From contig NZ_HE978617.1 of the NCBI RefSeq assembly GCF_000307225.1, positions 331,932 to 395,931 of the forward strand: DNA of 64,000 bases, in the 5' to 3' direction. How positions within the stretch are numbered: the stretch's first letter is position 1; every line of letters begins with the position of its first letter. The notes under the pieces were generated by a model. It was not told the origin of the DNA. It searched no databases and saw nothing but the letters and a program-made list of their open reading frames with translations. Positions 45,189 to 54,580 of the stretch are shown here, piece by piece. The position numbers and the translations under genes are program-made. This DNA comes from Anaerococcus vaginalis. GTDB lineage: Bacteria > Bacillota > Clostridia > Tissierellales > Peptoniphilaceae.

Positions 45189-45639
45189 AAAGCCCTGATT
45201 TTCCTCCTGATTTTTTTACTAAGTATATATCTTTTATGGTCATAGACTTATCAAGTGCCTTACACATATCGTAAACTGTCAAAAGTCCAGCAGAAACTCC
45301 TGTCAATGCTTCCATTTCTACTCCTGTTTTTCCTTGGCACTTAACTTTAACCTCACAGAATAATAAATCCCCCTCAAAATTAAAATCTACATTTATTCCA
45401 TTTAATAAGAGTGGATGTGCCATAGGAATTATTGAAGATGTATTTTTTACGGCTTGGATTGCTGCAACTTGGGCAATGGCAAGAACATCTCCTTTTTTTA
45501 TTTTTTCATTTTTTATTGCTTCTATGGTTTCTTTTTTTAGTTTGATTGAACCTTTGGCTATAGCCTCTCTTTGGCTTATTTCTTTTTTTGAAATATCAAC
45601 CATTTGTCCTCTACCATTTTTATCTAAATGTGTAAACAT
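45169..45639 (-). CDS. moaC: Cyclic pyranopterin monophosphate synthase MoaC
   Basis: 156-residue enzyme making cPMP from the MoaA product. Conserved: FTHLDKNGRGQMVDIS, AIAKGSIKL, IPMAHPLLL and EMEALTGVSAGLLTVYDMCKALDK (the catalytic lysine/aspartate region). One base after moaA ends; overlaps mog by 20 bases. Confidence 0.94.
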   Translation of the reverse strand: MFTHLDKNGRGQMVDISKKEISQREAIAKGSIKLKKETIEAIKNEKIKKGDVLAIAQVAAIQAVKNTSSIIPMAHPLLLNGINVDFNFEGDLLFCEVKVKCQGKTGVEMEALTGVSAGLLTVYDMCKALDKSMTIKDIYLVKKSGGKSGLYERENL

Positions 45640-46587
45640 CTATCCTCCTATCCTAAACATAGATTCTTTTATAATTTCTTTTTCTAAGTGATGCCTTTGA
45701 GGTTTTTTCATAAGAGCCTCATCAATCAATTTTTCTATATCTTTATTTTCTCTTATGGCCTTTTTCAAATCTATTTCTAAATCCGAATGAAGGCAGGGTC
45801 TTATTTTTCCATCTGCTGTTAGTCTTAATCTGTTGCAAGTTTTGCAAAATTTATGACTTAATGGTTCTATTAATCCGATAGTATAGTCAATTTTTGGTAC
45901 TTTATAAAGACTTGTTGGTGAATTTTCATCTGGATTTTTTATGGGTATCAGATTTAATTTTTTTATGATTTCATCGCTTGAAATATATTTATCTTTTGAA
46001 AAATCTGCCGTACCACCTATTGGCATAAGTTCTATAAATCTAAGTTTTAAATTATTTTCTTTAGAAAATTTTATAAAATTATAAATTTCTCCGTCGTTAA
46101 ATCCCCTTATTAAGACGCAATTTATTTTTATAAGATATGAAAATTTTTGAGCATATTTTATTGCATCAAGGACTTTTTTCAAATCTCCACCTTGGCTTAT
46201 CATCTTATATTTTTCATCATCAAGGCTATCTATGGAAATATTTAATCTTTTTAGTCCATTTTCCCACAAAATTTTTGCCTTTTCTTTTAAAAAATATCCG
46301 TTTGTGGTCATTGCCAAATCTTCTAATCCGTCGATTTCAGCAAGCATTTTTACTAAAGTTTCTACATTTTTTCTAACTAAAGGCTCGCCACCTGTAAGTC
46401 TGATTTTTTTTATGCCTTTTTTTACAAAAATTTTGCTAATTTCATTAATTTCTTCTAAGCTCAGCATATCCTTATGGTTTTTTTTGCAAATAAGTCCATC
46501 TGGCATACAATATTTACACCTATAATTGCAACGATCTGTTAGGGAGATTCTCAAATAATCTATTTTTCTTTCAAATTTATCTAGCAT
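45640..46587 (-). CDS. moaA: GTP 3',8-cyclase MoaA (radical SAM)
   Basis: 315-residue radical-SAM enzyme that starts molybdopterin synthesis from GTP. The N-terminal 4Fe-4S motif is DRCNYRCKYCMP (Cys20, 24, 27), GGEPL follows near 67-71, the C-terminal cluster is HKFCKTCNRLRLT...RPCLHSD (about 250-272) and the chain ends with the diagnostic Gly-Gly. First gene of moaA-moaC-mog-MOSC-modABC, which couples cofactor synthesis with molybdate uptake. moaD, moaE and moeA are not in this window apart from the MoeA-like gene at 9014. Confidence 0.95.
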   Translation of the reverse strand: MLDKFERKIDYLRISLTDRCNYRCKYCMPDGLICKKNHKDMLSLEEINEISKIFVKKGIKKIRLTGGEPLVRKNVETLVKMLAEIDGLEDLAMTTNGYFLKEKAKILWENGLKRLNISIDSLDDEKYKMISQGGDLKKVLDAIKYAQKFSYLIKINCVLIRGFNDGEIYNFIKFSKENNLKLRFIELMPIGGTADFSKDKYISSDEIIKKLNLIPIKNPDENSPTSLYKVPKIDYTIGLIEPLSHKFCKTCNRLRLTADGKIRPCLHSDLEIDLKKAIRENKDIEKLIDEALMKKPQRHHLEKEIIKESMFRIGG

Positions 46588-46954
46588 ATAATCAACTACT
46601 TTCTATAAATCCAACCTAATATCATCAAAAAATAAAACATTTTCACAACATATTCAAAAAAGTATGTTTTTTTTAATCTACACAATAAAAGTGAACTCGT
46701 TTAAAACAAAATTTTATTTTTTATAAAAAATAAAATTCCGCCCTTTTACAACAAGTTCACTATTAGCTTAAAGCATTTTTAAAGGTTGCAATTCTTGTAT
46801 CTAATCCTATATTTTTTGAAAGATTTTCAATTTAATATAAGAAATTTTTTGTATTTTATATGATAAGTCTATCATAAATTTTTTAGTATGTACAGTTTTA
46901 CTTACTTTCTATTTTGGATTTTTTCTTTATTAGAAATTTTTAAATTTTTTCTAA
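46588..46954. other. Gap between moaA and the second DUF3343 gene
   Basis: It holds the moaA promoter region, the large inverted repeat at 46690-46761 and, before it on the minus strand, a short open tail ending KNIGLDTRIATFKNALS at TAA 46763. That tail is preceded by an in-frame stop and looks like the 3' end of a lost or frameshifted gene I cannot identify. Confidence 0.4.
46690..46761 (-). terminator. Nested inverted repeat, probable terminator
   Basis: Outer arms AGTGAACTCGTT (46690-46701) and AACAAGTTCACT (46750-46761) enclose a perfect 28-bp palindrome at 46710-46737. On the minus strand it follows a short gene tail and is followed by TTTTATT. A half-copy (AAAAGTGAGCTTGTTTAAAG) occurs at about 55336-55355. 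Confidence 0.6.
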
Positions 46955-47175
46955 TTATATAGGTAAAACTTTTAAAATTTTATAGGATACATGGTCTTTA
47001 TCAAGAATTTTTTTTATTTTTTCAAAATTTTCATTTTCAAACCTAAAGGCTAAACCACAACCTGCTCCGATTTGTTCGGGTACTGGTATGAGTTCTCCTT
47101 TTATTTTTTGTTTTCACAAAAATTTTTCATAAAAAGAGCCTCGTTTGTAGTTTCAAATCCTGCAACAAGCTTCAT
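46955..47175 (-). CDS. Second DUF3343 protein, frameshifted
   Basis: 73-residue DUF3343 protein once one A is restored in the T6 tract at 47104-47109. From ATG 47175 (strong GGAGG) the first part reads LVAGFETTNEALFMKNFCENKK; the second continues GELIPVPEQIGAGCGLAFRF with the family cysteine and ends at TAA 46955. It is paralogous to the DUF3343 gene of the selenium operon, and its place upstream of the molybdenum cofactor operon fits a Se/S carrier role (inference). A good promoter precedes it. Confidence 0.75.
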
Positions 47176-47199
47176 ATATCCTCCTTTATTTCTAAGTAA

Positions 47200-47228
47200 A
47201 GTATAACATATCACTTTTTATTTTTCAA
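47200..47228 (-). promoter_or_regulatory. Promoter of the second DUF3343 gene
   Basis: TTGAAA (47228-47223) and TATACT (47205-47200) with a 17-base spacer on the minus strand, about 25 bases before the start. The spacer carries GTGATATGTTA, also present before ygeX. Confidence 0.6.
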
Positions 47229-47235
47229 TAAAACG

Positions 47236-47245
47236 TTTGTACAAA
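47236..47245. promoter_or_regulatory. TTTGTACAAA palindrome upstream of the GntR gene
   Basis: A perfect 10-bp palindrome between the divergent DUF3343 and GntR genes. GntR-type regulators often bind GT-N-AC-like inverted sites near their own promoter, so this is a candidate operator; not supported by other copies. Confidence 0.35.
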
Positions 47246-47300
47246 ATTAAATTTATGTGATAATATTTTAGTAAAGAACATATAATATAGAGAGGAATTT

Positions 47301-48014
47301 ATGAGTGAAAAGGAAAATAATAAAGTTAAGATCAAAAAAATTAGTAGAACTTTTGTAAAAGATGAGGCTTACAATTTACTTGCTAAAAAAATTATAAATG
47401 GAGAATTAAAACCTTGTGAAAGACTTAGGGTTCAAGAGCTTTCTGATGATTTAGGAATTTCAAGAACTCCTGTTAGGGAGGCTTTGTTGCAACTTGAAAA
47501 TGAAGGTTTGGTTATGACCAAGGCGAATCGTTGGACTATTGTTGCTCCAATAAATCCTGATGAGGCAAAAGACATTTATCCTATAATTTATAGTTTAGAA
47601 GAGCTTGCTCTTATTGAATGTTTTGATAAAATTGATGAGGATTTTATTGAAAAAATTCAAATTATAAATGAAGAAATTAAATTTTTCCACAAGAAAAAAG
47701 ATCAACTAAAAACAATAAAAAAAGACAATGAATTTCACGATGCTTTTATTAAACTTTCTGGAAATAAAGAAATAAAACCAATAATTGATAAGCTCAAAAG
47801 AAGAGTTGAGAGAATGGAAATTTATTTTTTTGAAACTGGGGATGAAAATTTTACAACTTACAAGGAGCATTTAGATATAATAAATGCCCTAAAGGAAAAA
47901 AATTTGGATAAGGCAAGATCTGCCCTTGTTGGAAATTGGAAATCTACTATAAACACTATAAATAAACTTTCAAAAGATATGGAAATGGATGATTTCAAAA
48001 ATCAAATAAAATAA
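47301..48014 (+). CDS. GntR family regulator with FCD domain
   Basis: 237-residue DNA-binding regulator. The winged helix is at residues 18-80 (ISRTPVREALLQLENEGLV is the recognition region) and the C-terminal helical FCD effector domain carries metal-binding-type residues (NEFHDAFIKLSGN, YKEHLDIINAL). GAGAGGAA is the ribosome site, TATAAT lies at 47281-47286. It faces the DUF3343/molybdenum genes on the other side; its target and effector are unknown. Confidence 0.9.
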   Translation: MSEKENNKVKIKKISRTFVKDEAYNLLAKKIINGELKPCERLRVQELSDDLGISRTPVREALLQLENEGLVMTKANRWTIVAPINPDEAKDIYPIIYSLEELALIECFDKIDEDFIEKIQIINEEIKFFHKKKDQLKTIKKDNEFHDAFIKLSGNKEIKPIIDKLKRRVERMEIYFFETGDENFTTYKEHLDIINALKEKNLDKARSALVGNWKSTINTINKLSKDMEMDDFKNQIK

Positions 48015-48017
48015 TAA

Positions 48018-48075
48018 AAAAAAGACTGTTGTAAAATAAATTTTTCATTTTATAATTTTACAACAGCCTTTTTTT
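48018..48075. terminator. Bidirectional terminator
   Basis: CTGTTGTAAAAT (48026-48037) and ATTTTACAACAG (48055-48066) form a 12-bp stem flanked by A- and T-runs on both sides, between the convergent GntR and decarboxylase genes. Confidence 0.85.
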
Positions 48076-48091
48076 ATGAGACTTTTAAAAT

Positions 48092-49273
48092 TTATAGCAA
48101 AAATTCTTTTGGTAAATCGTGGCTTGCAAAGTGCAAGATTGAAAGACTAAATGAATATGCTCCTGCATTTGTAATTTTTAAAATATCGCCAATATTGGCT
48201 TTTTTTAGTTCTATATCTCTTGCCAACAAATCTATGCTTGTGCACAAGTGCCCACCAATATCTACTCTTTCTTTTTCTAAACAATCTCCAATAATTTCAA
48301 ATTCGCATTGATTAATTCCTGTATAAAGAGGTTCAAAAGCCATCTCACATTCTTTTCCCAAGGCGTTTTTTAAAATTTCTTTCATTGGAGCCTTAACAAA
48401 ACCATTCATAGCATTTTTTACGACAAGGTAGGTTTTTCCTTGAGAATATTTTTTATCAATTATAGGTGTATAGTATTCTCCTGAATCCATAACCAAAAAT
48501 CTTCCACTTTCGATCAAAAATTTTGCTCCAAGTTCTTTTTCATTTTTTTCATACAAATCTTTTATAGTTTTCGCTAAAATATCTAAATTAACATCTTGTT
48601 CATTCTTCTTGTCATAGCAAACTCCTATTCCAGAGCCAAAATTTATAAATTTTATATCTGCAAAAGGAAGTTTTGAAAATTTCACTGCCAAATTATAGGT
48701 ATTTATGTAGTAATTTGAAAGAAGATTTGCATCAAGAATTTGACTTTGGACATGAACGTGGATGCCTACAAGTTTTAAATTTTTATAGGTCCACTTAAAA
48801 TTAAAAATTTGATCTTCATCGATACCAAATTTACTTGGATGTGCTTTTTTATCTTTCATTGAATAATTTGGATTAATTCTCAAACCAATTTCCAAAATTT
48901 CTCCGTGATTTTTGCCCAATTCATCCAACAAATCAAGTTCGTGAAAAGAATCTGCAATATAGATACACTTATCCCAAGTTTTTTCCAAATCTTCCATAGT
49001 TTTTCCTGGAGCAGAATAATAAATATGATTTTTTTCCATACCAGCTTCAATCGACATTAAAACTTCATTACTTGATGCTGCATCTGAACCAATTCCATTT
49101 TCCTTTATTGTTTTTATTACCGGCATAAAGGGATTTGCCTTGATTGAATATAAAAATTCAACATTTTTGAATTTTTCCTTTAAAATTTTGCAAGATTTAT
49201 CAATAATATCCTTTTTGTAAATATAACAAGGGGCATTTTCTCTTACAAATTCCTTAAAATTTTTTTCGCTCAT
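48092..49273 (-). CDS. PLP-dependent decarboxylase (DAP/ornithine/arginine group IV-like)
   Basis: 393-residue fold-type III PLP enzyme related to diaminopimelate decarboxylase. The PLP lysine is in YSIKANP (about residue 45), HVHVQSQ (about 170) and FGSGIGVCYD (about 205, phosphate loop) follow, IESGRF (about 253) binds the cofactor phosphate, and the catalytic cysteine is in IGGHLCTSIDLLARD (about 340). Substrate could be diaminopimelate, carboxynorspermidine or another diamino acid. Its location next to a polyamine uptake operon hints at polyamine metabolism, but this is only context. Confidence 0.8.
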   Translation of the reverse strand: MSEKNFKEFVRENAPCYIYKKDIIDKSCKILKEKFKNVEFLYSIKANPFMPVIKTIKENGIGSDAASSNEVLMSIEAGMEKNHIYYSAPGKTMEDLEKTWDKCIYIADSFHELDLLDELGKNHGEILEIGLRINPNYSMKDKKAHPSKFGIDEDQIFNFKWTYKNLKLVGIHVHVQSQILDANLLSNYYINTYNLAVKFSKLPFADIKFINFGSGIGVCYDKKNEQDVNLDILAKTIKDLYEKNEKELGAKFLIESGRFLVMDSGEYYTPIIDKKYSQGKTYLVVKNAMNGFVKAPMKEILKNALGKECEMAFEPLYTGINQCEFEIIGDCLEKERVDIGGHLCTSIDLLARDIELKKANIGDILKITNAGAYSFSLSILHFASHDLPKEFLL

Positions 49274-49365
49274 AAATTTCTCCTATATTTAATTTGTGAA
49301 AACCTTTCTTTTTATTTGAAATTTTTTCTCTTTTTTATATTATACAATAAATTTAATTTAAAAAA

Positions 49366-49415
49366 TAAAAATTCTTGAAAATTTACACTTAATGTAAACT
49401 CTCAAGAATTTTTTT
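49366..49415 (-). terminator. Terminator after potD
   Basis: AAAAATTCTTGA and TCAAGAATTTTT (49367-49378 and 49402-49413) form a 12-bp stem, with an inner TTTACA/TGTAAA stem, just after the potD stop; T-rich sequence follows on the minus strand. Confidence 0.8.
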
Positions 49416-50493
49416 AGTCAACTTGGGGAGAAATTTTTAGATCCAAAAACAAATCATTGTATAAGATTGTTGTTTCTTTTCCCAAATTTTCGAAAACTTC
49501 TAATTTTTCTATATCCTTATCGTCTGGATACAGGGTTTTATTAACTCTTGCTTTTTTATCTATATATTTCATTGCCTTTTTGTTTGGAGTTGGATACCAA
49601 ACATAATCGGCGTTTTTTGCTGCAACTTCTGGTCTTAAAAGATAATTTATAAGGGCGTAGGCTCCCTTTGTATTTTTTGAAGTTTTTGGAATAACCATGG
49701 TATCAAACCAAATATTTGATCCTTCTTTTGGAATTGTGTAGGAAAGATTTGGATTGATAGATTCCGCCATTGAGGCTTCTCCTGAAAATGTAATTCCAAT
49801 ATCAGCCTCTCCTTGTGCCATATACATTCTAATTTCATCGGCAAGAATGGCTTTTACATTTTTCATAAAGCCAACTAAGTCATCTTTTGTTTCTTCTAAA
49901 ATTTTTTCATCTTTTTCATTTAAAGATTTCCCATTTGCCAAAAGTCCAATGCCCAAAGTTTCTCTTGCTCCGTCAAAAGATAAAATTTTTCCTTCAAATT
50001 TTTTATCCCACAAATTTTTCCAAGATGAAAAGTCTTCTTTCTTGTATTTTTTGTTATTATAAATTATGCCAAAAGATCCCCAAAAATATGGAATTGAATA
50101 CTCATTGTTGGGATCATAGGATAAATTTAAAAATCTTTGGTCAATATTTTCAAGACCCTTGATTTTTTTGTGGTCTAATTTTTTCAAAAGTTTCTTATCT
50201 TTCATCATCTCAACCGTATATTCTGACGGGAAAGCCAAATCATAGGAAGTTTTTCCTTGCTCAACTTTTGCCATCATTGCCTCGTTTGAATCGAAAGTTT
50301 CATAAATTACGTGATAGCCAGTTTCTTTTTCAAAATCTTTTATAATTTCAGGGTCAATATAATCTCCCCAATTATAAAAATAAATATTTTTTGAATCTTG
50401 GTCTTTTTCTTGTGAATTTAATTTTTTTTGTCCCAAAAAAAGTAAAAAACAAAGTGCTAGAATTGTTAGAAAAAATTTATAAACCTTATTCAT
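49414..50493 (-). CDS. potD: Spermidine/putrescine-binding protein PotD
   Basis: 359-residue extracellular binding protein. N-terminal hydrophobic signal (FFLTILALCFLLFLG), then YFYNWGDYIDPEIIKDFEKETG, the standard PotD/PotF start of the mature domain, YDLAFPSEYTV and IPYFWGSFGIIYN. A lipobox is not obvious, so anchoring may be by an uncleaved signal. Last gene of potABCD with a 4-base overlap to potC. It binds spermidine or putrescine; which one is not readable. Confidence 0.9.
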   Translation of the reverse strand: MNKVYKFFLTILALCFLLFLGQKKLNSQEKDQDSKNIYFYNWGDYIDPEIIKDFEKETGYHVIYETFDSNEAMMAKVEQGKTSYDLAFPSEYTVEMMKDKKLLKKLDHKKIKGLENIDQRFLNLSYDPNNEYSIPYFWGSFGIIYNNKKYKKEDFSSWKNLWDKKFEGKILSFDGARETLGIGLLANGKSLNEKDEKILEETKDDLVGFMKNVKAILADEIRMYMAQGEADIGITFSGEASMAESINPNLSYTIPKEGSNIWFDTMVIPKTSKNTKGAYALINYLLRPEVAAKNADYVWYPTPNKKAMKYIDKKARVNKTLYPDDKDIEKLEVFENLGKETTILYNDLFLDLKISPQVD

Positions 50494-51285
50494 CTTGCCC
50501 TCCTATTTTTTTCTCTAATTTGTATAAGATAATAGCCTATAGCCAAAATCAAAGATAAAATAAAAATCATTGATGATAAGGCATTTATTTCAAGAGAAAT
50601 TCCAGTCCTAACCCTAGAATAAATTTCTACAGAAAGAGTAGAAAATCCTGAACCCGTAACAAAAAATGTTACAGCAAAATCATCCAAAGAATAGGTAAGA
50701 GCCATAAAAAATCCAGCAAAAATTCCACTTGAAATGTTTGGAAGAATAATTTTATTTAGAATTGTCATATCATTTGCTCCCAAATCTTCTGCAGCCTTTA
50801 TCATATCAGAATTTAGGGCGTAAAGCCTTGGAAGAACCATCAAAACCACAATTGGAATTGAAAAAGCAATATGAGAGAGCAAAACCGAAAAAAATCCCAT
50901 GGGAATTTTAAGTAAAAAAGAAAATAAAATCAAAAATGATGCTCCCATCATAACATCTGGCAAAACCATCAAAACTGAATTCAGGCTTAAAACTTTCTTT
51001 TTTAATTTTTTATCTCTCATATAATAAATTGAAATTGCTCCAAGCGTTCCAATAATTGTTGCAATTAAAGACGACAAAAGTCCAATTATTAGGGTATTTA
51101 TTACAATATTTATAAGCCTTTCGTCATTAAAAACTTTTTTGTAATAATCTAGGGTAAAGCTTTCAAAAACATTCATATTTCCCCCGCTATTAAATGAATA
51201 AAAAATCAAATAAGCCAAGGGCAAATACATTATTATAAAGACAAAAAATAAATACACCTTTCCAAGTATATTTTTTTATTTTCCA
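50490..51285 (-). CDS. potC: Polyamine ABC transporter permease PotC, N-terminal frameshift
   Basis: Inner-membrane permease with six spans; MVLPRLYALNSDMIKAAEDLGAND and SLDDFAVTFFVTG are the conserved cytoplasmic loop and C-terminal spans. The open frame begins at GTG 51257. An ATG at 51285, overlapping the potB stop (ATGGAAAATAA), gives MENKK and then goes out of frame in the T7 tract at 51271-51277. With one A restored it continues NILGKVYLFFVF, the normal PotC N-terminus. The product would then be about 265 residues. Confidence 0.88.
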
Positions 51286-52073
51286 TTTTTAACCGCCTTT
51301 TTATTTAAAATAGAAATAACTGCAAACATCATAAAAATTAAAATAAGTCCAATGGTTGAACCCATACCCCAATTTTGCGTTACCAAATAATGCTCTTCGA
51401 CAGCCGTTCCCAAAGTTATAATTTTATTTCCTCCAATAATTCTTGTGATAAGAAAAAGTGAAAGAGAAGGGATAAAAACTGCTTGACTTGCTGCCATAAC
51501 TCCATCCATAGAAAGAGGAATAATTATTTTTCTAAAAGTTTGAAATTTGCTTGCACCCAAATCTTCGCTTGCAATTATATATTCTTTTGGAATAGAATCA
51601 ATTGCCCTAAAAATTGGAATTATCATAAAGGGAAGCTCAACATAGGATGCAACCAAAATAAAGGCAGGATTTGTAAACAAAACTCCCTTGCTTGCAAGTC
51701 CTAAAAATCCCATAATACTTCCGTTTTTATTAAAAATTCCAATAAAAGCATAGGCCTTTAAGACCAAATTTATCCAAGTTGGAAGAATTACCAAAAGCAA
51801 AATAAAATCTTTGTGCTTGGCCTTGGATAGAAAATATGAAAATGGATAGGCCCACAAAAGGGTAAAGGCTGTTATCAAAAATGCCGTCAAAAGAGAATTG
51901 AAGGTCATAATCATATAATTTTTATTTGAAAAATAAGAAATATAATTGTTTAAGGTGAAATTTCCATAAATATCAAAAAATGATTGGTAAATTAAAAGAA
52001 GAATTGGGGCAATTATAAAAATTAAAATCCAAATATAATAAATAGCTGATAATTTTTGATATTTTTTAGCCAT
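51276..52073 (-). CDS. potB: Polyamine ABC transporter permease PotB
   Basis: 265-residue permease with six spans. The usual start region [20 protein letters not shown] and the EAA loop [21 protein letters not shown] are visible. I take ATG 52073 (MAKKYQKL), with GGAG 6 bases upstream and an 8-base overlap with the potA stop; the longer frame to 52163 lies inside potA. It forms the channel with PotC. Confidence 0.92.
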   Translation of the reverse strand: MAKKYQKLSAIYYIWILIFIIAPILLLIYQSFFDIYGNFTLNNYISYFSNKNYMIMTFNSLLTAFLITAFTLLWAYPFSYFLSKAKHKDFILLLVILPTWINLVLKAYAFIGIFNKNGSIMGFLGLASKGVLFTNPAFILVASYVELPFMIIPIFRAIDSIPKEYIIASEDLGASKFQTFRKIIIPLSMDGVMAASQAVFIPSLSLFLITRIIGGNKIITLGTAVEEHYLVTQNWGMGSTIGLILIFMMFAVISILNKKAVKNGK

Positions 52074-53178
52074 CATCTTCTCCAATCGCATATTTTTCAA
52101 TTCTTTTATCAAAATCATCCTCGCTTTCGTTATAACGCATAACGTGGATGTTGTCAGCATCAATTTTTATTCCAATATCATCGCCTTCTTCAAAAGTTCT
52201 TGTAGTATGAATTTTCCACCTAAAATCAGAAGAATCAAAACAAATTAATTCATTAAAAACTCCTCTATACAAAATATTGTCAATATTTACAACGATATCA
52301 GCATCTTCAATAGGAACAACATTAATATCTTCAGGTCTAATTACAACTTCAACCCTTTCATTTTTACTAATTCCAGCATCAGAGCAAGCAAAAGTTTTAT
52401 TTGCAAATTCTACTTTATAATCATCAACCATCCTTGCCTTTAAAATATTACTTTCTCCAATAAATTGAGCAACATAGCGATTGATTGGCTCATCATAAAT
52501 ATCTTTTGGACTTCCTTGTTGGACAATTTCTCCCTTATCCATTACAAAAATCCAATCGCTCATAGCAAGAGCCTCTTCTTGATCATGAGTTACAAAAACA
52601 AAAGTAATGCCAAGCTCCCACTGCAAATCACGAAGCAAAACTTGCATGGATTTGCGAAGCTTCATATCAAGAGCAGATAGGGGCTCGTCAAGCAAAAGCA
52701 CATCAGGTTTATTTACAATTGCACGAGCTATGGCAACTCTTTGCTTTTGCCCACCAGACATTTGAGAAACTTCACGCTTTTCAAAACCAGACAAATTTAC
52801 CATATCGAGAGCTTTTTTTACCTCTTTTTCTATGATTTTTTTGTCAGTTTTTTTAATTTCAAGACCAAAAGCCACATTATCAAAAACATTCATATGAGGA
52901 AAAAGAGAATAATTTTGAAAAACCGTATTAACTTTTCTCTTACTTGCAGGAACATTTAAAACATTTTCTCCATTAATATAAATTTCTCCAGAATTTGCAT
53001 CCAAAAATCCAGCAATAAGATTTAAAATTGTAGTTTTCCCACAACCAGAAGGCCCCAAAAGAGTATAAAATTTTCCCTTTTCAAGCTCCAAATCAACAGA
53101 TTTTAAAATAGTTTCATCATCAAATAACTTAGAAACTTTCCTTAAAACCACAGAATATTTATCAAAATTTTCGCACAC
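52066..53178 (-). CDS. potA: Polyamine ABC transporter ATPase PotA
   Basis: 370-residue ATPase. Walker [14 protein letters not shown] (about residues 37-49), signature [16 protein letters not shown] (about 138), Walker [12 protein letters not shown] (about 163) and VTHDQEEAL (about 197). A TOBE-like C-terminal domain ([13 protein letters not shown] onward) regulates activity. First gene of potABCD. Upstream is a short gap to the HK/RR operon. Confidence 0.93.
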   Translation of the reverse strand: MCENFDKYSVVLRKVSKLFDDETILKSVDLELEKGKFYTLLGPSGCGKTTILNLIAGFLDANSGEIYINGENVLNVPASKRKVNTVFQNYSLFPHMNVFDNVAFGLEIKKTDKKIIEKEVKKALDMVNLSGFEKREVSQMSGGQKQRVAIARAIVNKPDVLLLDEPLSALDMKLRKSMQVLLRDLQWELGITFVFVTHDQEEALAMSDWIFVMDKGEIVQQGSPKDIYDEPINRYVAQFIGESNILKARMVDDYKVEFANKTFACSDAGISKNERVEVVIRPEDINVVPIEDADIVVNIDNILYRGVFNELICFDSSDFRWKIHTTRTFEEGDDIGIKIDADNIHVMRYNESEDDFDKRIEKYAIGEDDG

Positions 53179-53255
53179 AAGACCACCCCCTCTAATTACA
53201 ATTAAAAGTATAACATAAAAAAATAAAAAACTCTCACAATATCCAATTTTTTAAG

Positions 53256-53282
53256 ATTTTATCTTTAATATAAAGATAAAAT
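53256..53282 (-). terminator. Hairpin after the sensor kinase gene
   Basis: ATTTTATCTTTA and TAAAGATAAAAT (53256-53267, 53271-53282) form a perfect 12-bp stem directly adjoining the kinase stop. There is only a weak T-run beyond it. Confidence 0.6.
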
Positions 53283-54578
53283 TTAATTCATATAATTAAA
53301 TATAAAAGATACTTCAAGACCCTTATTTTTATTTTTTATAATAAAATCGCCATCGTGCAATTCGGCTATTTGTTTGGAAATAAAAATACCCAAGCCATGT
53401 CTTGTAATATTTGTCAAATCTTCCTTATTAATTTTTTCTATAATATTTTGAGCTAATCCACATCCTTCATCTAGTATGCTAATATTTATTTTTTCCTTTA
53501 ACTCTGAAATTGTAACTTTGATTTTTCCGTCTGTATAAATAAGGGAGTTTTTTAAAATATTTTCAAGCATCCTATAAAATAAATTTTCATCCATTTTAAG
53601 CTTTATACTTTTATTTTCCACCTTATTTTCAAAAATAATTTCCCTATCTGGATTTTCATTTAATTTATCTACTATAAGTTTTCTGATTATTTTTAAGGGA
53701 TTTTCTTCAGCAAAATTTTCCTTATCTATGTTAGAAAGTGATAAGGTGAGATTTAGGCTTTCCAAAATATTTGAAATTTTTAGGACTTGATCTTGTATGT
53801 TTTCTACGTCAAGATTTTCTTTATTTTCTTTGCTTAAATCCCGTGAAATTTTTGCAAGGGGAGTTCTTACATCATGACTTACGCCTCGAATCCATTTTTC
53901 TTGAGATTTTTTTAAATTATTGTATTTTTCATTTGCCCTATTTATGGAAAAAGCCAAATCTTTTAATTCTCCATATTCATCAAGCTTTTCATAGTTTTCT
54001 TCATAAAGCGTATCTATCGCCCTTTGGAAGGGCAAGATATTTTTAAAGATCTCCTTGATATCAATCCTATAAATTATATAGACAAATAGTAAAAATAAAA
54101 TCAAAAATATTAAAACCAATTTTAAATTAAAAATAAATTTGTCGTAATTATAGTAATTTGAGGGCAATTTGTCTAAAGAATTTTTTGGATAGGCAAATAA
54201 AAGCAAACCATCTCCTACAACATAGGTAAATACTGGATAGTCTGCCAAATAAAATCTAGTAAATCTTGCAACATCTGTAATATTAAATTTATCTTTCACT
54301 TTTTTTGGCTTATTAAAGCTTTCTATAACTTTTCCATTTTTGTCCAGTCTTATTGCCCAAATATCTTTTTCTTTTAAATATTTTTTATTTTTTTCATTTA
54401 GGTAAACCCCACTTTTATTATTTTCTACATAAGCATAAACGTCATTAGGTTTTGTATATTTATCATCTAACCTGTAGTTTAGGTAGAGAAAAATCATAAG
54501 TAGAAAAATTAGAAAAAACATTAAAAAAAGTATCCTTATAACAATTTTTTTGAATCTTTTTAAAATATAATTAAACAT
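53283..54578 (-). CDS. Sensor histidine kinase
   Basis: 431-residue membrane kinase. Two spans (about 12-34 and 148-168) enclose an extracellular sensor of about 110 residues. The H-box is WIRGVSHDVRTPLAKIS (His about 235), the N-box NILKNSLIYTDG (about 350), and the ATP lid DEGCGLAQN and GLGIFISKQIAELH follow. The short sensor and H-box resemble kinases that control antimicrobial-peptide responses (SpaK/NisK-like or BceS-distant). It starts 2 bases after the response regulator gene, so they are co-transcribed, and it is divergent from an ABC exporter. Confidence 0.88.
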   Translation of the reverse strand: MFNYILKRFKKIVIRILFLMFFLIFLLMIFLYLNYRLDDKYTKPNDVYAYVENNKSGVYLNEKNKKYLKEKDIWAIRLDKNGKVIESFNKPKKVKDKFNITDVARFTRFYLADYPVFTYVVGDGLLLFAYPKNSLDKLPSNYYNYDKFIFNLKLVLIFLILFLLFVYIIYRIDIKEIFKNILPFQRAIDTLYEENYEKLDEYGELKDLAFSINRANEKYNNLKKSQEKWIRGVSHDVRTPLAKISRDLSKENKENLDVENIQDQVLKISNILESLNLTLSLSNIDKENFAEENPLKIIRKLIVDKLNENPDREIIFENKVENKSIKLKMDENLFYRMLENILKNSLIYTDGKIKVTISELKEKINISILDEGCGLAQNIIEKINKEDLTNITRHGLGIFISKQIAELHDGDFIIKNKNKGLEVSFIFNYMN

Positions 54579-54580
54579 TT

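Noticed and set aside
46647-46674. Plus-strand hairpin with T8 as a terminator (AACATA/TATGTT)
   Set aside because: The stem is only 6 bp and no plus-strand gene precedes it; it is probably chance structure in the moaA leader.
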